The notes under the pieces: model-generated
Told to the model about the DNA's origin: nothing
Seen by the model: the letters and a program-made list of their open reading frames with translations, nothing else
Databases searched by the model: none
Translations under genes and position numbers: made by a program
Part shown: positions 32,144-41,208 of the stretch, piece by piece
Layout: each line of letters begins with the position of its first letter
Position numbering within the stretch: position 1 is the first letter of the stretch
Assembly: GCA_964419255.1 (NCBI GenBank)
Contig: CAYQOU010000035.1
Span: 1-42,736 of the forward strand
Origin: CAZPHU01 sp964419255
Lineage (GTDB): Bacteria > Fibrobacterota > Chitinivibrionia > Chitinivibrionales > CAYFVL01
Direction: 5' to 3'
Length of the DNA: 42,736 bases

Positions 32144-33403
32144 CTAAAATCGTAGGGTACACTCTACGATACCATGCTGAAGTTGATGATTCTCCTGCAG
32201 CACCCCTTCGGTTTCGAGTGTATAGAAGCGCATTCCATAAGAAGCTGCTATCATCCCCCTGTCGCTTATTTCCCACTGAAACCCGGCACCGAGATTATGG
32301 ATTCCGGAGGGTGATTCGCTCCGCGGAAGATCACCGACAAGGACATCCTCTTTATAGCTTACCCTGTAGGGTGTAGGATCGTATTCGTCCCATCCGTAAC
32401 CCCCACGCAATGAAATTGCACCATCTCGAGGTCTCAGCTCCACCCCCACACTGCCGCCGCTCTTGAAGCTGCCGCAATGATCACGCACACTTTTTTTTGG
32501 GCGTGGTACACGGGTGTACACTTCCGTTGAGAAAACCAGATTTTCCAGAAGGAATGCAGCACCACACGACGCCTTATAATACGATTTTAGTGTCCCATGT
32601 AGTACATACTCTTTCGAATATTCTCTATTATCCGTCATCTCAACTCCGAATTCCTCGAATGCAACAGTAGCCGGCAGCTCCAGACGAGCCCCGAATGATA
32701 CATTATCCTGGGGACGAATCATGAGACCAAAGCGCACATCATACCCTCTGTAGTCACGCGAGTAATTCAGATGCTGCTCAGAGTTGATACTCCCTGAATC
32801 TGACACGGTACTCTCTGCCAATAGGATCTCATTGATTTCATCGCCCGTTATAAAAGAAGCCGATATGCCAAAGGAAAAACGACGGGAAAGGGGCAACGCA
32901 CCACTTACTGTCCAGAAAGAGAGCTGCCCAAGGGAGATGAATTGATTGTCCATATTATGTATTGTTCCATCACCAGTTTGTCCAGTCTTATAACTGAGCA
33001 ATACATCGGTAATATAGGGATTCTGAAAACCAAAGCCAAACGCGGGAGCAGGACTACACTTCGAAAGAGGCATTACAAGACCAACGTTTCCAATGCGAAA
33101 CCGGGTATTTTTATCTTCGGATTCGTAACTTTTCTGCCGGGAATGAAAGACCGTCTCCACAGCCGGCTGTAACCCGCTGATTGAAACGGAAGCTTGAGGA
33201 CGTGTCGAAAAACAGAGACCTGCCGGATTCCAAAACATGCCACCGGGATCCGCAGATAACGCCGTATAACTTCCCGCCATTGCAATCGCACGCGCTCCGA
33301 CACCCGGGTCGGAGCGAATGGGATTACCGAGTTGCTGAGCCAGACCAGAAAAACTGATTATGCCGACGCTCAACATCAAGCCAGAAAGATGCCGCGTGTT
33401 CAT
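32144..33403 (-). CDS. FadL/PorV-like outer-membrane protein
   Basis: A 419-residue barrel protein. After the signal peptide (GLMLSVGIISFSGLAQQ) comes PGVGARAIAMAGSYTALSAD, PGGMFWNPAGL, the hallmark N-terminus of the OmpP1/FadL/PorV superfamily, followed by about 14 amphipathic strands and a terminal LRF. The cargo is unknown. Its ATG overlaps the stop of the upstream His-rich gene by four bases (ATGA), so the two are translationally coupled and probably work together. Confidence 0.82.
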   Translation of the reverse strand: MNTRHLSGLMLSVGIISFSGLAQQLGNPIRSDPGVGARAIAMAGSYTALSADPGGMFWNPAGLCFSTRPQASVSISGLQPAVETVFHSRQKSYESEDKNTRFRIGNVGLVMPLSKCSPAPAFGFGFQNPYITDVLLSYKTGQTGDGTIHNMDNQFISLGQLSFWTVSGALPLSRRFSFGISASFITGDEINEILLAESTVSDSGSINSEQHLNYSRDYRGYDVRFGLMIRPQDNVSFGARLELPATVAFEEFGVEMTDNREYSKEYVLHGTLKSYYKASCGAAFLLENLVFSTEVYTRVPRPKKSVRDHCGSFKSGGSVGVELRPRDGAISLRGGYGWDEYDPTPYRVSYKEDVLVGDLPRSESPSGIHNLGAGFQWEISDRGMIAASYGMRFYTLETEGVLQENHQLQHGIVECTLRF

Positions 33404-34071
33404 CTGATCCCCACCTTTCTGATGCTTACTCTGTGTATAGCGCCATTGTCTGATCCCCTGTCGCCTGATGCGATTCGGGTGGTACTCCCGCTTTTATGCA
33501 GCCTTCTTATCGAAGGCCGACGAACCGGTTTTTGCTCATGATTTCTATGTGCAGGGGTATTCCGATGATGACTGTTTCGGCGGTAATCGTGACAATTGCC
33601 TCGGTGTTGGTTGTGGTGGCAATGTCCATGACGGTTATGGCGATGATTTTGCTTTACCTCAACTCTCACCTCACATTCTATGTTCCGATTCCGGCCTCTG
33701 CGATGATTACATGAACCGCAACTTCTTCGCACATGAGGGTGTTTATAGCATCCGCAGTGGCCCCTGGGATGATGGTGCCAGCGACCATGGGTGTAGTAGC
33801 AGGTGGATCCCATGAATTCGATGTGCCATGGGCCGTAATCGATGACATCCCAGGAAGCATCAAAACGGATTTCCCGATGCTTGAGCACCCAGCGATCTCC
33901 CCGTCCACTAAACCACTTCCATTCCACCTTCCGATGCACCACCGGCCTGTTGTGTCTGCAATGGTTATGGCAGCGATGATTCTCACCGACACTAATGGTG
34001 ATTGAGGCCCCTGCAAAACTTGTCGCGTATGCAAGAGCTATTATACTGCCTGCCATATACAGTCTGTTCAT
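33400..34071 (-). CDS. Exported His/Cys-rich protein, possible metal binder
   Basis: A 223-residue exported protein with a signal peptide (MAGSIIALAYATSFAGA). The mature part has about 29 His and 10 Cys, in clusters such as HRCHNHCRH, HGRWHHHPRGHCGC and HNRHGHCHHNQH, and a basic Arg/Lys-rich C-terminus. A central segment (WKWFSGRGDRWVLKHREIRF) looks folded; the rest is low complexity. Periplasmic or surface binding of metal ions is a reasonable inference from composition, not shown. It is the first gene of a pair: its stop overlaps the start of the FadL-like barrel by 4 nt. Confidence 0.7.
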   Translation of the reverse strand: MNRLYMAGSIIALAYATSFAGASITISVGENHRCHNHCRHNRPVVHRKVEWKWFSGRGDRWVLKHREIRFDASWDVIDYGPWHIEFMGSTCYYTHGRWHHHPRGHCGCYKHPHVRRSCGSCNHRRGRNRNIECEVRVEVKQNHRHNRHGHCHHNQHRGNCHDYRRNSHHRNTPAHRNHEQKPVRRPSIRRLHKSGSTTRIASGDRGSDNGAIHRVSIRKVGIR

Positions 34072-34541
34072 AATCTCCTCCTTGAAAAAAACGGAAAAAT
34101 TGTGAATAGCACCTTTCGGCTCTTCGGTTCCCGCTCAGGAGGATAAACAAAGCATGTGCCACAAAGTCAATTCATTGATATTATTAGAGTTATCGTACTG
34201 ATAATCGAACAACAGCGGCCGGAAAATCGGGAAGTAATGCCCACTTAGAACCTGGGCAGCGAGTTAACCTGCTCTTATAAGAGCATGATATTTGGTATGT
34301 AAGAAAATCTAGGGAGAAACGGGATGTTTTTCCCGGTCCATACTCGGTTCAACAGTTCCCATGATGCATGCGTTTTAAGTCCAGCTGAGCCGGAGACTCA
34401 AGAATTACGGATTTTATGAGCCAAGAACACGTGAACAGACAAAAAATGATATGCTTCCCCTCTCACACATCCCATTACAACTGACCGGGATACGGAGGAC
34501 AGGTGTCAGGCAGAGAATCTCAACGGCGGAAAATGTTACAG
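34072..34541. other. Gap with a 16-bp palindrome upstream of the His-rich gene
   Basis: No gene is supported. TGCTCTTATAAGAGCA at 34270-34285 is a perfect 16-bp palindrome, about 200 nt before the His-rich gene on the minus strand, and is a good operator candidate. The third CCGG stem-loop copy lies at 34375-34420. Confidence 0.5.
34375..34420. repeat. CCGG stem-loop repeat, copy C (degenerate)
   Basis: TCCAG-CTGAG-CCGGA followed by GACTCAAGAATTACGG. It aligns with copies A and B but with one arm change (CCAG for CCGG). It lies about 300 nt upstream of the His-rich gene start. Confidence 0.45.
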
Positions 34542-35597
34542 TTATTCCTCACTTGAATTATGCTTTGAGGACCAGCCGGCTAACTTTCCTCCAATATCCG
34601 CGCTCACAAAAAAGGCCTGTTGGTGATCGAGCTTACTTTCGATGATGTGAAGTGAATAAATAAACCGGGCAGTGATGTTTCTGTGGAGAATGGGAATCAC
34701 TCCCATATCGAGACGGCCATACTGCTTTGCTTTGAAAAACCTATCACCCCAGTCAAGCTTGTGAGACTCGCCCCAGTAGTGCTCATAGCGGAGGGAAAAC
34801 CGAGGTGCAGACATATACAGAAGAGCGGTCGCACCGGCGCTGCTTTGCCAGTCGGTGACTCCGCGCGTACGATCGTATGAGCCCAGCCCTCCCATCGCCA
34901 CCTGAAGGGTATCAAAAAGCCAGAGTTTTTGCATAGTAACCCCCGTGGCCAGAGAGCCTCCCCCATTATCGCGGACATGATCGCCGGGGATTCGTACAGC
35001 CGGTCCGGCAAAGTGGTAATACAGAAACGTATGTCGCATAAACAGGCTCTTATACACCAGAGTACCGTCGAATCCAAACAGGAAGGTCTCACGATTTGTG
35101 TCGGTTTGGCGGCTGGTCCAGTCAAGCCACAACGACTGCTCTCCAAATGCACCCTTAAGCCGAAACAGGGCTCCTTCGACCTGCGGACGATAGAAGTATA
35201 GCGTGTCGGTGAGAAGTGCTCGCGGATAGGTGCTAAGCATTTTTCGCGGAAAAATACCAAACACAAACTCCGACGGCATCCCGTCGTAATAATAATATGC
35301 ATATGGGGTTGCCTTATCGAAGCCGAATTCGCTCCCGTATTCCTGCATAACCGTCCCGCCGAAACGGATGTGATGAGCCTGATCGATTGTCAGGCCTGCG
35401 GTTGCTCCAAACCTGGCCCCCAGAATAGTCTGTGGTGTTGTTACGGAGTTGAAATACTCCCGGTTATCGGCAACGCCGCTAAATTGCAGACGCCAGTCAA
35501 ACTCATAAGCCTGTGCCGAAGTGTCCGACGAAGGAGTCTGAGCAGAAACGTTTATGCATAATGCCAGAAAGATGATTATCATTGAGGTTCTTGCCAT
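34542..35597 (-). CDS. Putative outer-membrane beta-barrel, unknown function
   Basis: A 351-residue exported protein. The signal peptide (MIIIFLALCINVSAQ) is followed by alternating aromatic strands with many Tyr/Phe/Trp (YAYYYYDGMPSEFVFGIF, LYMSAPRFSLRYEHYWG), typical of an outer-membrane barrel. I recognise no family. The ATG at 35597 has AAGGA 6 nt upstream; an internal ATG at 35582 would give an ATGA overlap with the glycosyltransferase stop but has no ribosome site. It overlaps that gene by 19 nt, so the two are co-expressed. Confidence 0.65.
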   Translation of the reverse strand: MARTSMIIIFLALCINVSAQTPSSDTSAQAYEFDWRLQFSGVADNREYFNSVTTPQTILGARFGATAGLTIDQAHHIRFGGTVMQEYGSEFGFDKATPYAYYYYDGMPSEFVFGIFPRKMLSTYPRALLTDTLYFYRPQVEGALFRLKGAFGEQSLWLDWTSRQTDTNRETFLFGFDGTLVYKSLFMRHTFLYYHFAGPAVRIPGDHVRDNGGGSLATGVTMQKLWLFDTLQVAMGGLGSYDRTRGVTDWQSSAGATALLYMSAPRFSLRYEHYWGESHKLDWGDRFFKAKQYGRLDMGVIPILHRNITARFIYSLHIIESKLDHQQAFFVSADIGGKLAGWSSKHNSSEE

Positions 35598-37105
35598 GTA
35601 GCATCCTTGACTGCTTGTGGATGAAGGCGCCCGATATACACTCCATATGGTCTCGGTGCATGAGGCGGCCGATTCAAAAAAACGGTATCTATCGTGTGGA
35701 GGAATTCAAACTTGCTCCGAATCGAGGGACTAAGCTCAAGGTTTCTGCTAAGCCTGTAGACATAAAAGAGCGTATCCTGCATCGCCTGCACTCGTTTTTC
35801 CAGAAGAGAATAGTGATTGGCCCGGGAGTTCAGATTAAGCGCCCATGTTCGGGGATTATCGGGCATGTGAAAACCCAGTAATGAGGTTTCCTGGTATCGG
35901 TTTGCGCAAACAGGTTTTTGAATGGAGGGATACTTTTCGGTTATCGCTTTTGCCACATCCTGCCCGAGCTGGTCCCATCCGCGAGCCTGCTTGGTCATAT
36001 CTATTCCGGATGGGAGCGGGAGGACGGGAAACAAAATATGAAACAGTATCAGACCAATTAGGAGCGCCGAGAAGCCGATTGATGCGATTATGAAACGGGT
36101 TCTTTTGATCGCGTTTTCGGCGCGCATCTTTTCGAAAAACCAGCCAATCGTTACAAAAGCGGCAATGTGAGCGGGCCCCGGCCAGTTGGCCTCGACACGT
36201 TTGGCCAGACTGCTGAGAGTAAAAAATGCATATGGTGCCGCATAAAAAGTAAACAAATACATAAGCCTTGGATTGTCCCGTTCATGGCGAATTATTCTTA
36301 TGCTTGCCATGATAAGGAAGATAAACAGAAACAGGCCAAGCAGCCCCGCCTGTCCTGCCAGATAGTCTCCCAGATAGTCGAAGCGTATCCCGCCTTTACC
36401 CCGCAGCCCATGTCCCAGTTGGAAGCCGACAGCTATCCAGTTGTTCTGGGCATTCCATATCAGATTAGGTGAATAGGTCACCAGGCAGGCGAGGAAGGCA
36501 ATATATGGATGAGGTCGGGTCAAAAATTTCCTTCCCGAGCTGTTTGCTATCAGGTAAACAGCCATCGAGATCAGGAAAAGAGCAAAAGTGTACTTGGATA
36601 ACAGCCCCAGACCGGCGATCACGCCCAGAAGCAGCCACACCGGGATCGATTGTTGTTTGAAAAGAGCATGATAGCCGGTCAGAAGAGCAGCCGCCCAGAA
36701 AAACGCCTGCGGTGCGTCGGGAGTAAGCAGAAAATGGGTCACGCCAAACAGCGCGGTTCCGTTCATCATGATCAGAACGAGTGCAAGTGTAAGCTTATCC
36801 CGGCAAAACTGTCGGCAGAAAAGCAGGGTAAGAATCCAGCTGCCCGCACCCAACAGCAGCGGACCGGCGTGCACACCCAGAAGCGTATCACCAAACACCG
36901 CTGTTCCAGCCGCTGCTACCCAGGCAACCATAGGCGGGTGATCGAAATATCCCAGGGAAAGAAACCGGGTCCAGTCCCAGTAATAGGCCTCATCCGGAAT
37001 AAGCGGCATGCGTATGGCCAAGATAAGCCGAAGGATGGCAAATACGGCAAACAGCATCAAGGGCAAAGTGGTGGCCCCGATGCTATCGTTTTGATTTTTT
37101 TCCAT
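35579..37105 (-). CDS. GT39/ArnT-type membrane glycosyltransferase
   Basis: A polyprenyl-phosphate-dependent sugar transferase of the inner membrane, about 508 residues with roughly 11 helices. The first loop carries PDEAYYWDWTRFLSLGYFDHPPM, the acidic catalytic loop shared by PMT_2/ArnT enzymes, which add a sugar to lipid or protein on the periplasmic side. The acceptor is unknown. I chose the ATG at 37105, with GGAAA about 6 nt upstream; the frame is open to 37207 but the added part is not family-like. It is coupled to the following outer-membrane gene, which may be its target or share a pathway; this is conjecture. Confidence 0.82.
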   Translation of the reverse strand: MEKNQNDSIGATTLPLMLFAVFAILRLILAIRMPLIPDEAYYWDWTRFLSLGYFDHPPMVAWVAAAGTAVFGDTLLGVHAGPLLLGAGSWILTLLFCRQFCRDKLTLALVLIMMNGTALFGVTHFLLTPDAPQAFFWAAALLTGYHALFKQQSIPVWLLLGVIAGLGLLSKYTFALFLISMAVYLIANSSGRKFLTRPHPYIAFLACLVTYSPNLIWNAQNNWIAVGFQLGHGLRGKGGIRFDYLGDYLAGQAGLLGLFLFIFLIMASIRIIRHERDNPRLMYLFTFYAAPYAFFTLSSLAKRVEANWPGPAHIAAFVTIGWFFEKMRAENAIKRTRFIIASIGFSALLIGLILFHILFPVLPLPSGIDMTKQARGWDQLGQDVAKAITEKYPSIQKPVCANRYQETSLLGFHMPDNPRTWALNLNSRANHYSLLEKRVQAMQDTLFYVYRLSRNLELSPSIRSKFEFLHTIDTVFLNRPPHAPRPYGVYIGRLHPQAVKDATWQEPQ

Positions 37106-37466
37106 GACAATTTCCAGCCTGGAAGGAATTAGTACACATAATGAAGTATGTAAATATAACTCTTCCTGGCAGAAATAAACAGACCTCCGTGGAGAAGGTT
37201 TTCTCATTTTGTCGGATGACTTACCCTCTATTCATCGGCAAAGTATGGGGGAAGTTCATTTTCATCGTGCATGAAAACCAAAACTAACACATTATTCTGC
37301 ATAAGCTATGCTTTAATCCGTTTATTATGCGGCATTTATCCGATGAGAGTATGCCGGCATCAGCTGATTGCGATACTGAGTAGGGAGATATCCTAAACAC
37401 ATCCCCGACCGGGAAGCGCCATTTCCCGACGGGTATCATCATCTTATATGAATTTTTTGACTGTAT
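37106..37466. other. Gap with several inverted repeats
   Basis: No gene seen. It holds GCATAAGCTATGC at 37299-37311, and a GC-rich hairpin at 37403-37433 (CCCCGACCGGGAA against TTCCCGACGGG, one bulge) about 35 nt past the sigma-54 activator stop. The latter lacks a clear U-tract and may be a weak terminator. Confidence 0.4.
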
Positions 37467-38948
37467 TTACGAAACAATCCCATATTTCTCCAGCAGTATC
37501 CTGAGACTCTTGCGGTCGATATCCAGGATCTTGGCGGCATTGGTCAGGTTGTTTGGCGCCTTCTCAAACGCATAGGCTATCATTTCGCGGTCGATCGTCT
37601 CTCGCGCTTGACGCAGGCTTGTGTAGGCGGGCTTGCCTTCGAGCTCCAGGTCCAGGTCCTCCCTGGTGATACTTCGGGAGCCGGCCGTTATCACCGCCCG
37701 CTGCACCCGGTTTTGTATCTCGCGCACGTTTCCCGGCCAATCGTGCATCATGATGGCTTTTTCGGCATCCCGGGAGAAAACTACTCCCTGATTGTCAAAC
37801 TCTTCGCTGTACCGGCGCAGGAAAAACCGTGCGAGCAGAAGCGCATCCTCTCCCCTGTCTCGAACCGCCGGTACCGCAACCGGCAGCACATTCAGCCGGT
37901 AGTAGAGATCCTTTCTGAACCGTCCTTCCGCGCACGCCTGCTCCAGATCCACATTGGTGGCGGCAACGATTCGCACATCCACACTGATCGGCTTGGTTGA
38001 TCCTACCCGGATTATCTCCCCCTCCTGAAGCACCCGCAGGAAATGGGACTGCATATCAACGGGAAGTTCGCCTATTTCGTCAAGGAAAAGGGTTCCTCCC
38101 GACGCTTCCTCAAAGTAGCCCTTGCGTGAAGATATTGCACCGGTGAAAGCGCCCTTTTCATGACCAAACAGATGACTTTCTATCAGATTAGAGGGGATGG
38201 CCCCACAGTTGACTGCCAGAAAAGGGCCATCCTTGCGTTTGCTTTTCTTGTGAACGCTTCGGGCCAGAAGCTCTTTTCCCGTACCGGTTTCTCCGATCAG
38301 CAGTATCGGCACATCGGTGGGTGCCCCCTGCCGGATAAGCTTCACGCACTTTTCAAACCGGTTGCTTGCAAAGATCAGATCCTCGAATTTTCTCTCTTCC
38401 ACCTGCGAACGAAGCTCCTCTATAGTCGCCTCCTGACGTGCAAGAAGCTCGCTTTTGAGCACCAGGGAAGCCATCAGACTGCTCAGAATCTTAAATTTCT
38501 CGAGATCGTCTATCGTAAACGGTCGCACCTCGGTTCGGCTGTCCAGGTAGAGATAGACCGCATCATCTCCCAGCCCCGTTGCTCCGATGTCAAGCTTCGA
38601 GCAGAGCACCGAACGGATGTCGTTTCGGTTGATCGACTCCTGCGCACTGAGAACCTCATCGGAGATGGTATCGGAGATAAGAAGCGGCTCGTCTTTCTCG
38701 TTTACCAGCCGGATTGCGGTCGTACTGAACCGCGCCTGCAGATTCTGCTCGCCCACCGCGCGCATGATAGAATGAGGATGAGCCTTGCCGGATATCAGAA
38801 GCGCCCGTTCGCAGCTGAGAACCTGCATGCAAAGTTCCAGGCCCTGCTGCAGAAGGACGTTTATATCCTGCTGCTGTACCATGGATGCGGTCAGCCGCAA
38901 GGTTTCGGCCAGAAGCCGTGAGCCATCAGTATCATGCGCGTGTTTCAC
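37467..38948 (-). CDS. Sigma-54-dependent transcriptional activator with GAF-like sensor
   Basis: A bacterial enhancer-binding protein of 493 residues. An N-terminal GAF-like domain (about 15-165) is joined by a coiled-coil linker to the AAA+ domain: Walker A GETGTGKE at 219-226, the sigma-54 contact motif GAFTGA at 266-271, Walker B TLFLDE at about 286-291, and RFRKDLYYRLNV. A Fis-type helix-turn-helix ends the protein (NNLTNAAKILDIDRKSLRILL). I chose the GTG at 38948, which overlaps the kinase stop (GTGA) and has AAGGGG 7 nt upstream. It has no receiver domain, so control is probably by ligand, or by the kinase it is coupled to. Confidence 0.93.
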   Translation of the reverse strand: MKHAHDTDGSRLLAETLRLTASMVQQQDINVLLQQGLELCMQVLSCERALLISGKAHPHSIMRAVGEQNLQARFSTTAIRLVNEKDEPLLISDTISDEVLSAQESINRNDIRSVLCSKLDIGATGLGDDAVYLYLDSRTEVRPFTIDDLEKFKILSSLMASLVLKSELLARQEATIEELRSQVEERKFEDLIFASNRFEKCVKLIRQGAPTDVPILLIGETGTGKELLARSVHKKSKRKDGPFLAVNCGAIPSNLIESHLFGHEKGAFTGAISSRKGYFEEASGGTLFLDEIGELPVDMQSHFLRVLQEGEIIRVGSTKPISVDVRIVAATNVDLEQACAEGRFRKDLYYRLNVLPVAVPAVRDRGEDALLLARFFLRRYSEEFDNQGVVFSRDAEKAIMMHDWPGNVREIQNRVQRAVITAGSRSITREDLDLELEGKPAYTSLRQARETIDREMIAYAFEKAPNNLTNAAKILDIDRKSLRILLEKYGIVS

Positions 38949-40324
38949 TGATCGTCCCCTTTTAGATTCCACTCGGTTGTTTCCGGAGGTTTTATCGTAA
39001 ATTGTTTCTTCATGTAGCGGTTATCGTTTCCTTTTATTTCCACGGTACACATGCCCGCGGATGCCGGTATACCCACACCGGATTCACGTCCGCTGATACG
39101 CGAGACTTTGCTGTTAATGACTATGGTGTCAAGAGGCTGAAGTCCCCGGATAATGATCACCCCGATGTCTTCGGCCTGCGAGACGCTTGTTATCGGAAGA
39201 GGTCCGTTTCTTACCTGTATGATCGAATCGGCATCCTCCGGCGGTGCCTGCAGAGAAAAAGTACGAAAAGAAGACGCCCGCTCTATTGCACTAAGCTCGG
39301 GCAGCTCGCTATTGTTCATGCATCGGATCTGCCGGATGCCAATAATTGCAGTAACTGCCGCCAGAATGACGGCTAAAATGATTGCCGCCCATCGGCCGCG
39401 CCGCACAATAGTGTTCCTCTTTTCGCGTATGCCCTTTTTTACATATGCGCAACCATCATCAGAGCGTATCGCCACACCTTTGATCGATTGGGCGAGTTGC
39501 TTGGCCAGACTGTGACGCTCGATGGATACGGCCGATACTAAAGCATCGTTAAGCTGCTCGGTGGATGGTCTCTGTTCACGGTCTTTTGCCAGACAGCAAA
39601 TTGTCAATTCGGCAAGGTGGCCATACCCATGGTCGTTTTCAATCGGCCGCGGTTCTTCATTGAGCACCTTGTAAGAGATGTCGCCCAGCCCGGAGCCATC
39701 GTAAGGCAGCCGACCGGTAAATACCCTGTAAAGGATGCATCCCAATGCATACACATCCACCCGCCAGTCAACCTGATCCGGCGAGACCATCGCCTCCGGT
39801 GCCATATAACAGAGGGTACCGACCGTTGCGCCGGCCATGGATGAATGATTGCCCGACTCCCGATTCCAGGCAGCCAGGCCGAAATCGGCAAGCTTTATCT
39901 GCCCCTGCGAACCCAGCAGGATGTTATTGGGCTTTATGTCCCGGTGAACGATCCCCTTCTCGTGAGCACACTGCAGCCCGTGAGCGATCCGCTCCAGCAC
40001 ATAAAACATAAGCGGTATCGGCGCGCTCTGAGCAAACAGATGCTCCAGAGTGATACCATCCACATACTCCATGACGATATAGTAGCTGCCATGATGATAG
40101 GCATAATCGTAGACGGTAACGATTGCATCGTGAGTAAGCGAGGCCATCGCCTGGGCTTCCTGCCTAAACCTGATGATGTCATGACGGTTCTGTGTTCGCT
40201 GCGGAGAAAGACTTTTTACCGCGACTATCCTGTTAAGAGAATTTTGTCTGGCCCGATAGACTGTACCAAATGCCCCTCTACCTATCTCGTCAATAATCCT
40301 GTATTCCTGGAAAGAAAACGCCAT
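38945..40324 (-). CDS. Membrane Ser/Thr protein kinase with PEGA-like extracytoplasmic domain
   Basis: A Hanks-type kinase of about 459 residues. The kinase domain (about 8-270) has the glycine loop GRGAFGTVY, K37 in VAVKSL, HRDIKPNN with catalytic D129, and DFG at 147-149; it looks fully active. A basic juxtamembrane stretch leads to one membrane helix (WAAIILAVILAAVTAIIGI, about 312-330). The exported C-terminus ends with a PEGA-like domain (GVIIIRGLQPLDTIVINSK, CTVEIKGNDNRYMKKQFTI). I chose the ATG at 40324, 5 nt after the TPR gene stop. It overlaps the sigma-54 activator by 4 nt, suggesting that it phosphorylates or partners it. Confidence 0.92.
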   Translation of the reverse strand: MAFSFQEYRIIDEIGRGAFGTVYRARQNSLNRIVAVKSLSPQRTQNRHDIIRFRQEAQAMASLTHDAIVTVYDYAYHHGSYYIVMEYVDGITLEHLFAQSAPIPLMFYVLERIAHGLQCAHEKGIVHRDIKPNNILLGSQGQIKLADFGLAAWNRESGNHSSMAGATVGTLCYMAPEAMVSPDQVDWRVDVYALGCILYRVFTGRLPYDGSGLGDISYKVLNEEPRPIENDHGYGHLAELTICCLAKDREQRPSTEQLNDALVSAVSIERHSLAKQLAQSIKGVAIRSDDGCAYVKKGIREKRNTIVRRGRWAAIILAVILAAVTAIIGIRQIRCMNNSELPELSAIERASSFRTFSLQAPPEDADSIIQVRNGPLPITSVSQAEDIGVIIIRGLQPLDTIVINSKVSRISGRESGVGIPASAGMCTVEIKGNDNRYMKKQFTIKPPETTEWNLKGDDQ

Positions 40325-40329
40325 CGAGA

Positions 40330-41031
40330 TTACCTGATTTGGGTTTTTTGGGTACTTTCGGCTGACACCATCTGCTGTCGGGCCTTTTCGAGCCACAAAA
40401 GGAAATGTCCGTTATGCGGAGCCAGTGAGACTGCCTTCTCAAAACAAGAAGCTGATGATGCATAATCACCCCGAGCCCACGACAATGCTCCCAGATTAAA
40501 ATGCGCCATCGCATATTCGGGTTGAATCCGGATCACCCTGCGATAACAGCGCTGAGCCTGACTCAGGTTTCCCCGCTGGTGGTAAATCGCCCCCAGAAGA
40601 TTATGCGCCTTCAACAGAGTGGAGTCGAGTGACACCGAATGTTCGAGCCGTTTGATCGCTTCCTCAATGCTTTTTTCCCGATGAAAGGCCGCACCCAGAT
40701 TATAGTGAAATATCGCCAGATTCCTCTGAGCCTTCTCCCCGGCTCCGACCGAAAGAGCACGGTTCATATGATAAATCGGCAAGAACCAGTCCCGCGACTC
40801 TCCCAGGCCAAGCTCGGATTTCTGCAACGCCTCCGCACACCAGCTCATAGCCAGCCCGTAGTGAGCACGAAAGCTTCGGGGACGGCTCTCAACGTGCCTG
40901 CTGTATATCTGACGGGCTTTCCGGTAGTGTCCTTCCCGAAGCAGCTGATCGGCTTTAGACAGCTCTGTGGAGCTGCAGCCGGGCAGGAGCAGGATGCAAA
41001 AGAGAATCAGTATTGTTTCTGAGTATCGCAT
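40330..41031 (-). CDS. TPR-repeat lipoprotein
   Basis: A 233-residue lipoprotein. MRYSETILILFCILLLPGC is a lipoprotein signal with the lipobox LLPGC. The rest is built from about five tetratricopeptide repeats (ADQLLREGHYRKARQIYSRH, AIFHYNLGAAFHREKSIEEA, AHNLLGAIYHQRGNLSQAQR, AHFNLGALSWARGDYASSAS), which form a protein-binding scaffold. I chose the ATG at 41031 because it starts the lipoprotein signal; the frame is open upstream to 41145. The ribosome site is weak. It is the first gene of the TPR-kinase-activator operon and could present a periplasmic signal to the kinase PEGA domain. Confidence 0.85.
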   Translation of the reverse strand: MRYSETILILFCILLLPGCSSTELSKADQLLREGHYRKARQIYSRHVESRPRSFRAHYGLAMSWCAEALQKSELGLGESRDWFLPIYHMNRALSVGAGEKAQRNLAIFHYNLGAAFHREKSIEEAIKRLEHSVSLDSTLLKAHNLLGAIYHQRGNLSQAQRCYRRVIRIQPEYAMAHFNLGALSWARGDYASSASCFEKAVSLAPHNGHFLLWLEKARQQMVSAESTQKTQIR

Positions 41032-41208
41032 AAGCAACTTTTTAGTTAACCGAACCGGGACCGCTCGGAGCAAAGCTGTCGAAGCCGTTCGGGCCGTCAG
41101 CGGTGATTTTGTCAAACCCAACCTGGTGCGGTTAAACCGCCGCAACCATCTCTCAGGTAGCCTTTGGAAACTCGTCCGCTGTCAAAACCCCATCGGCTTA
41201 CCGCCTGG

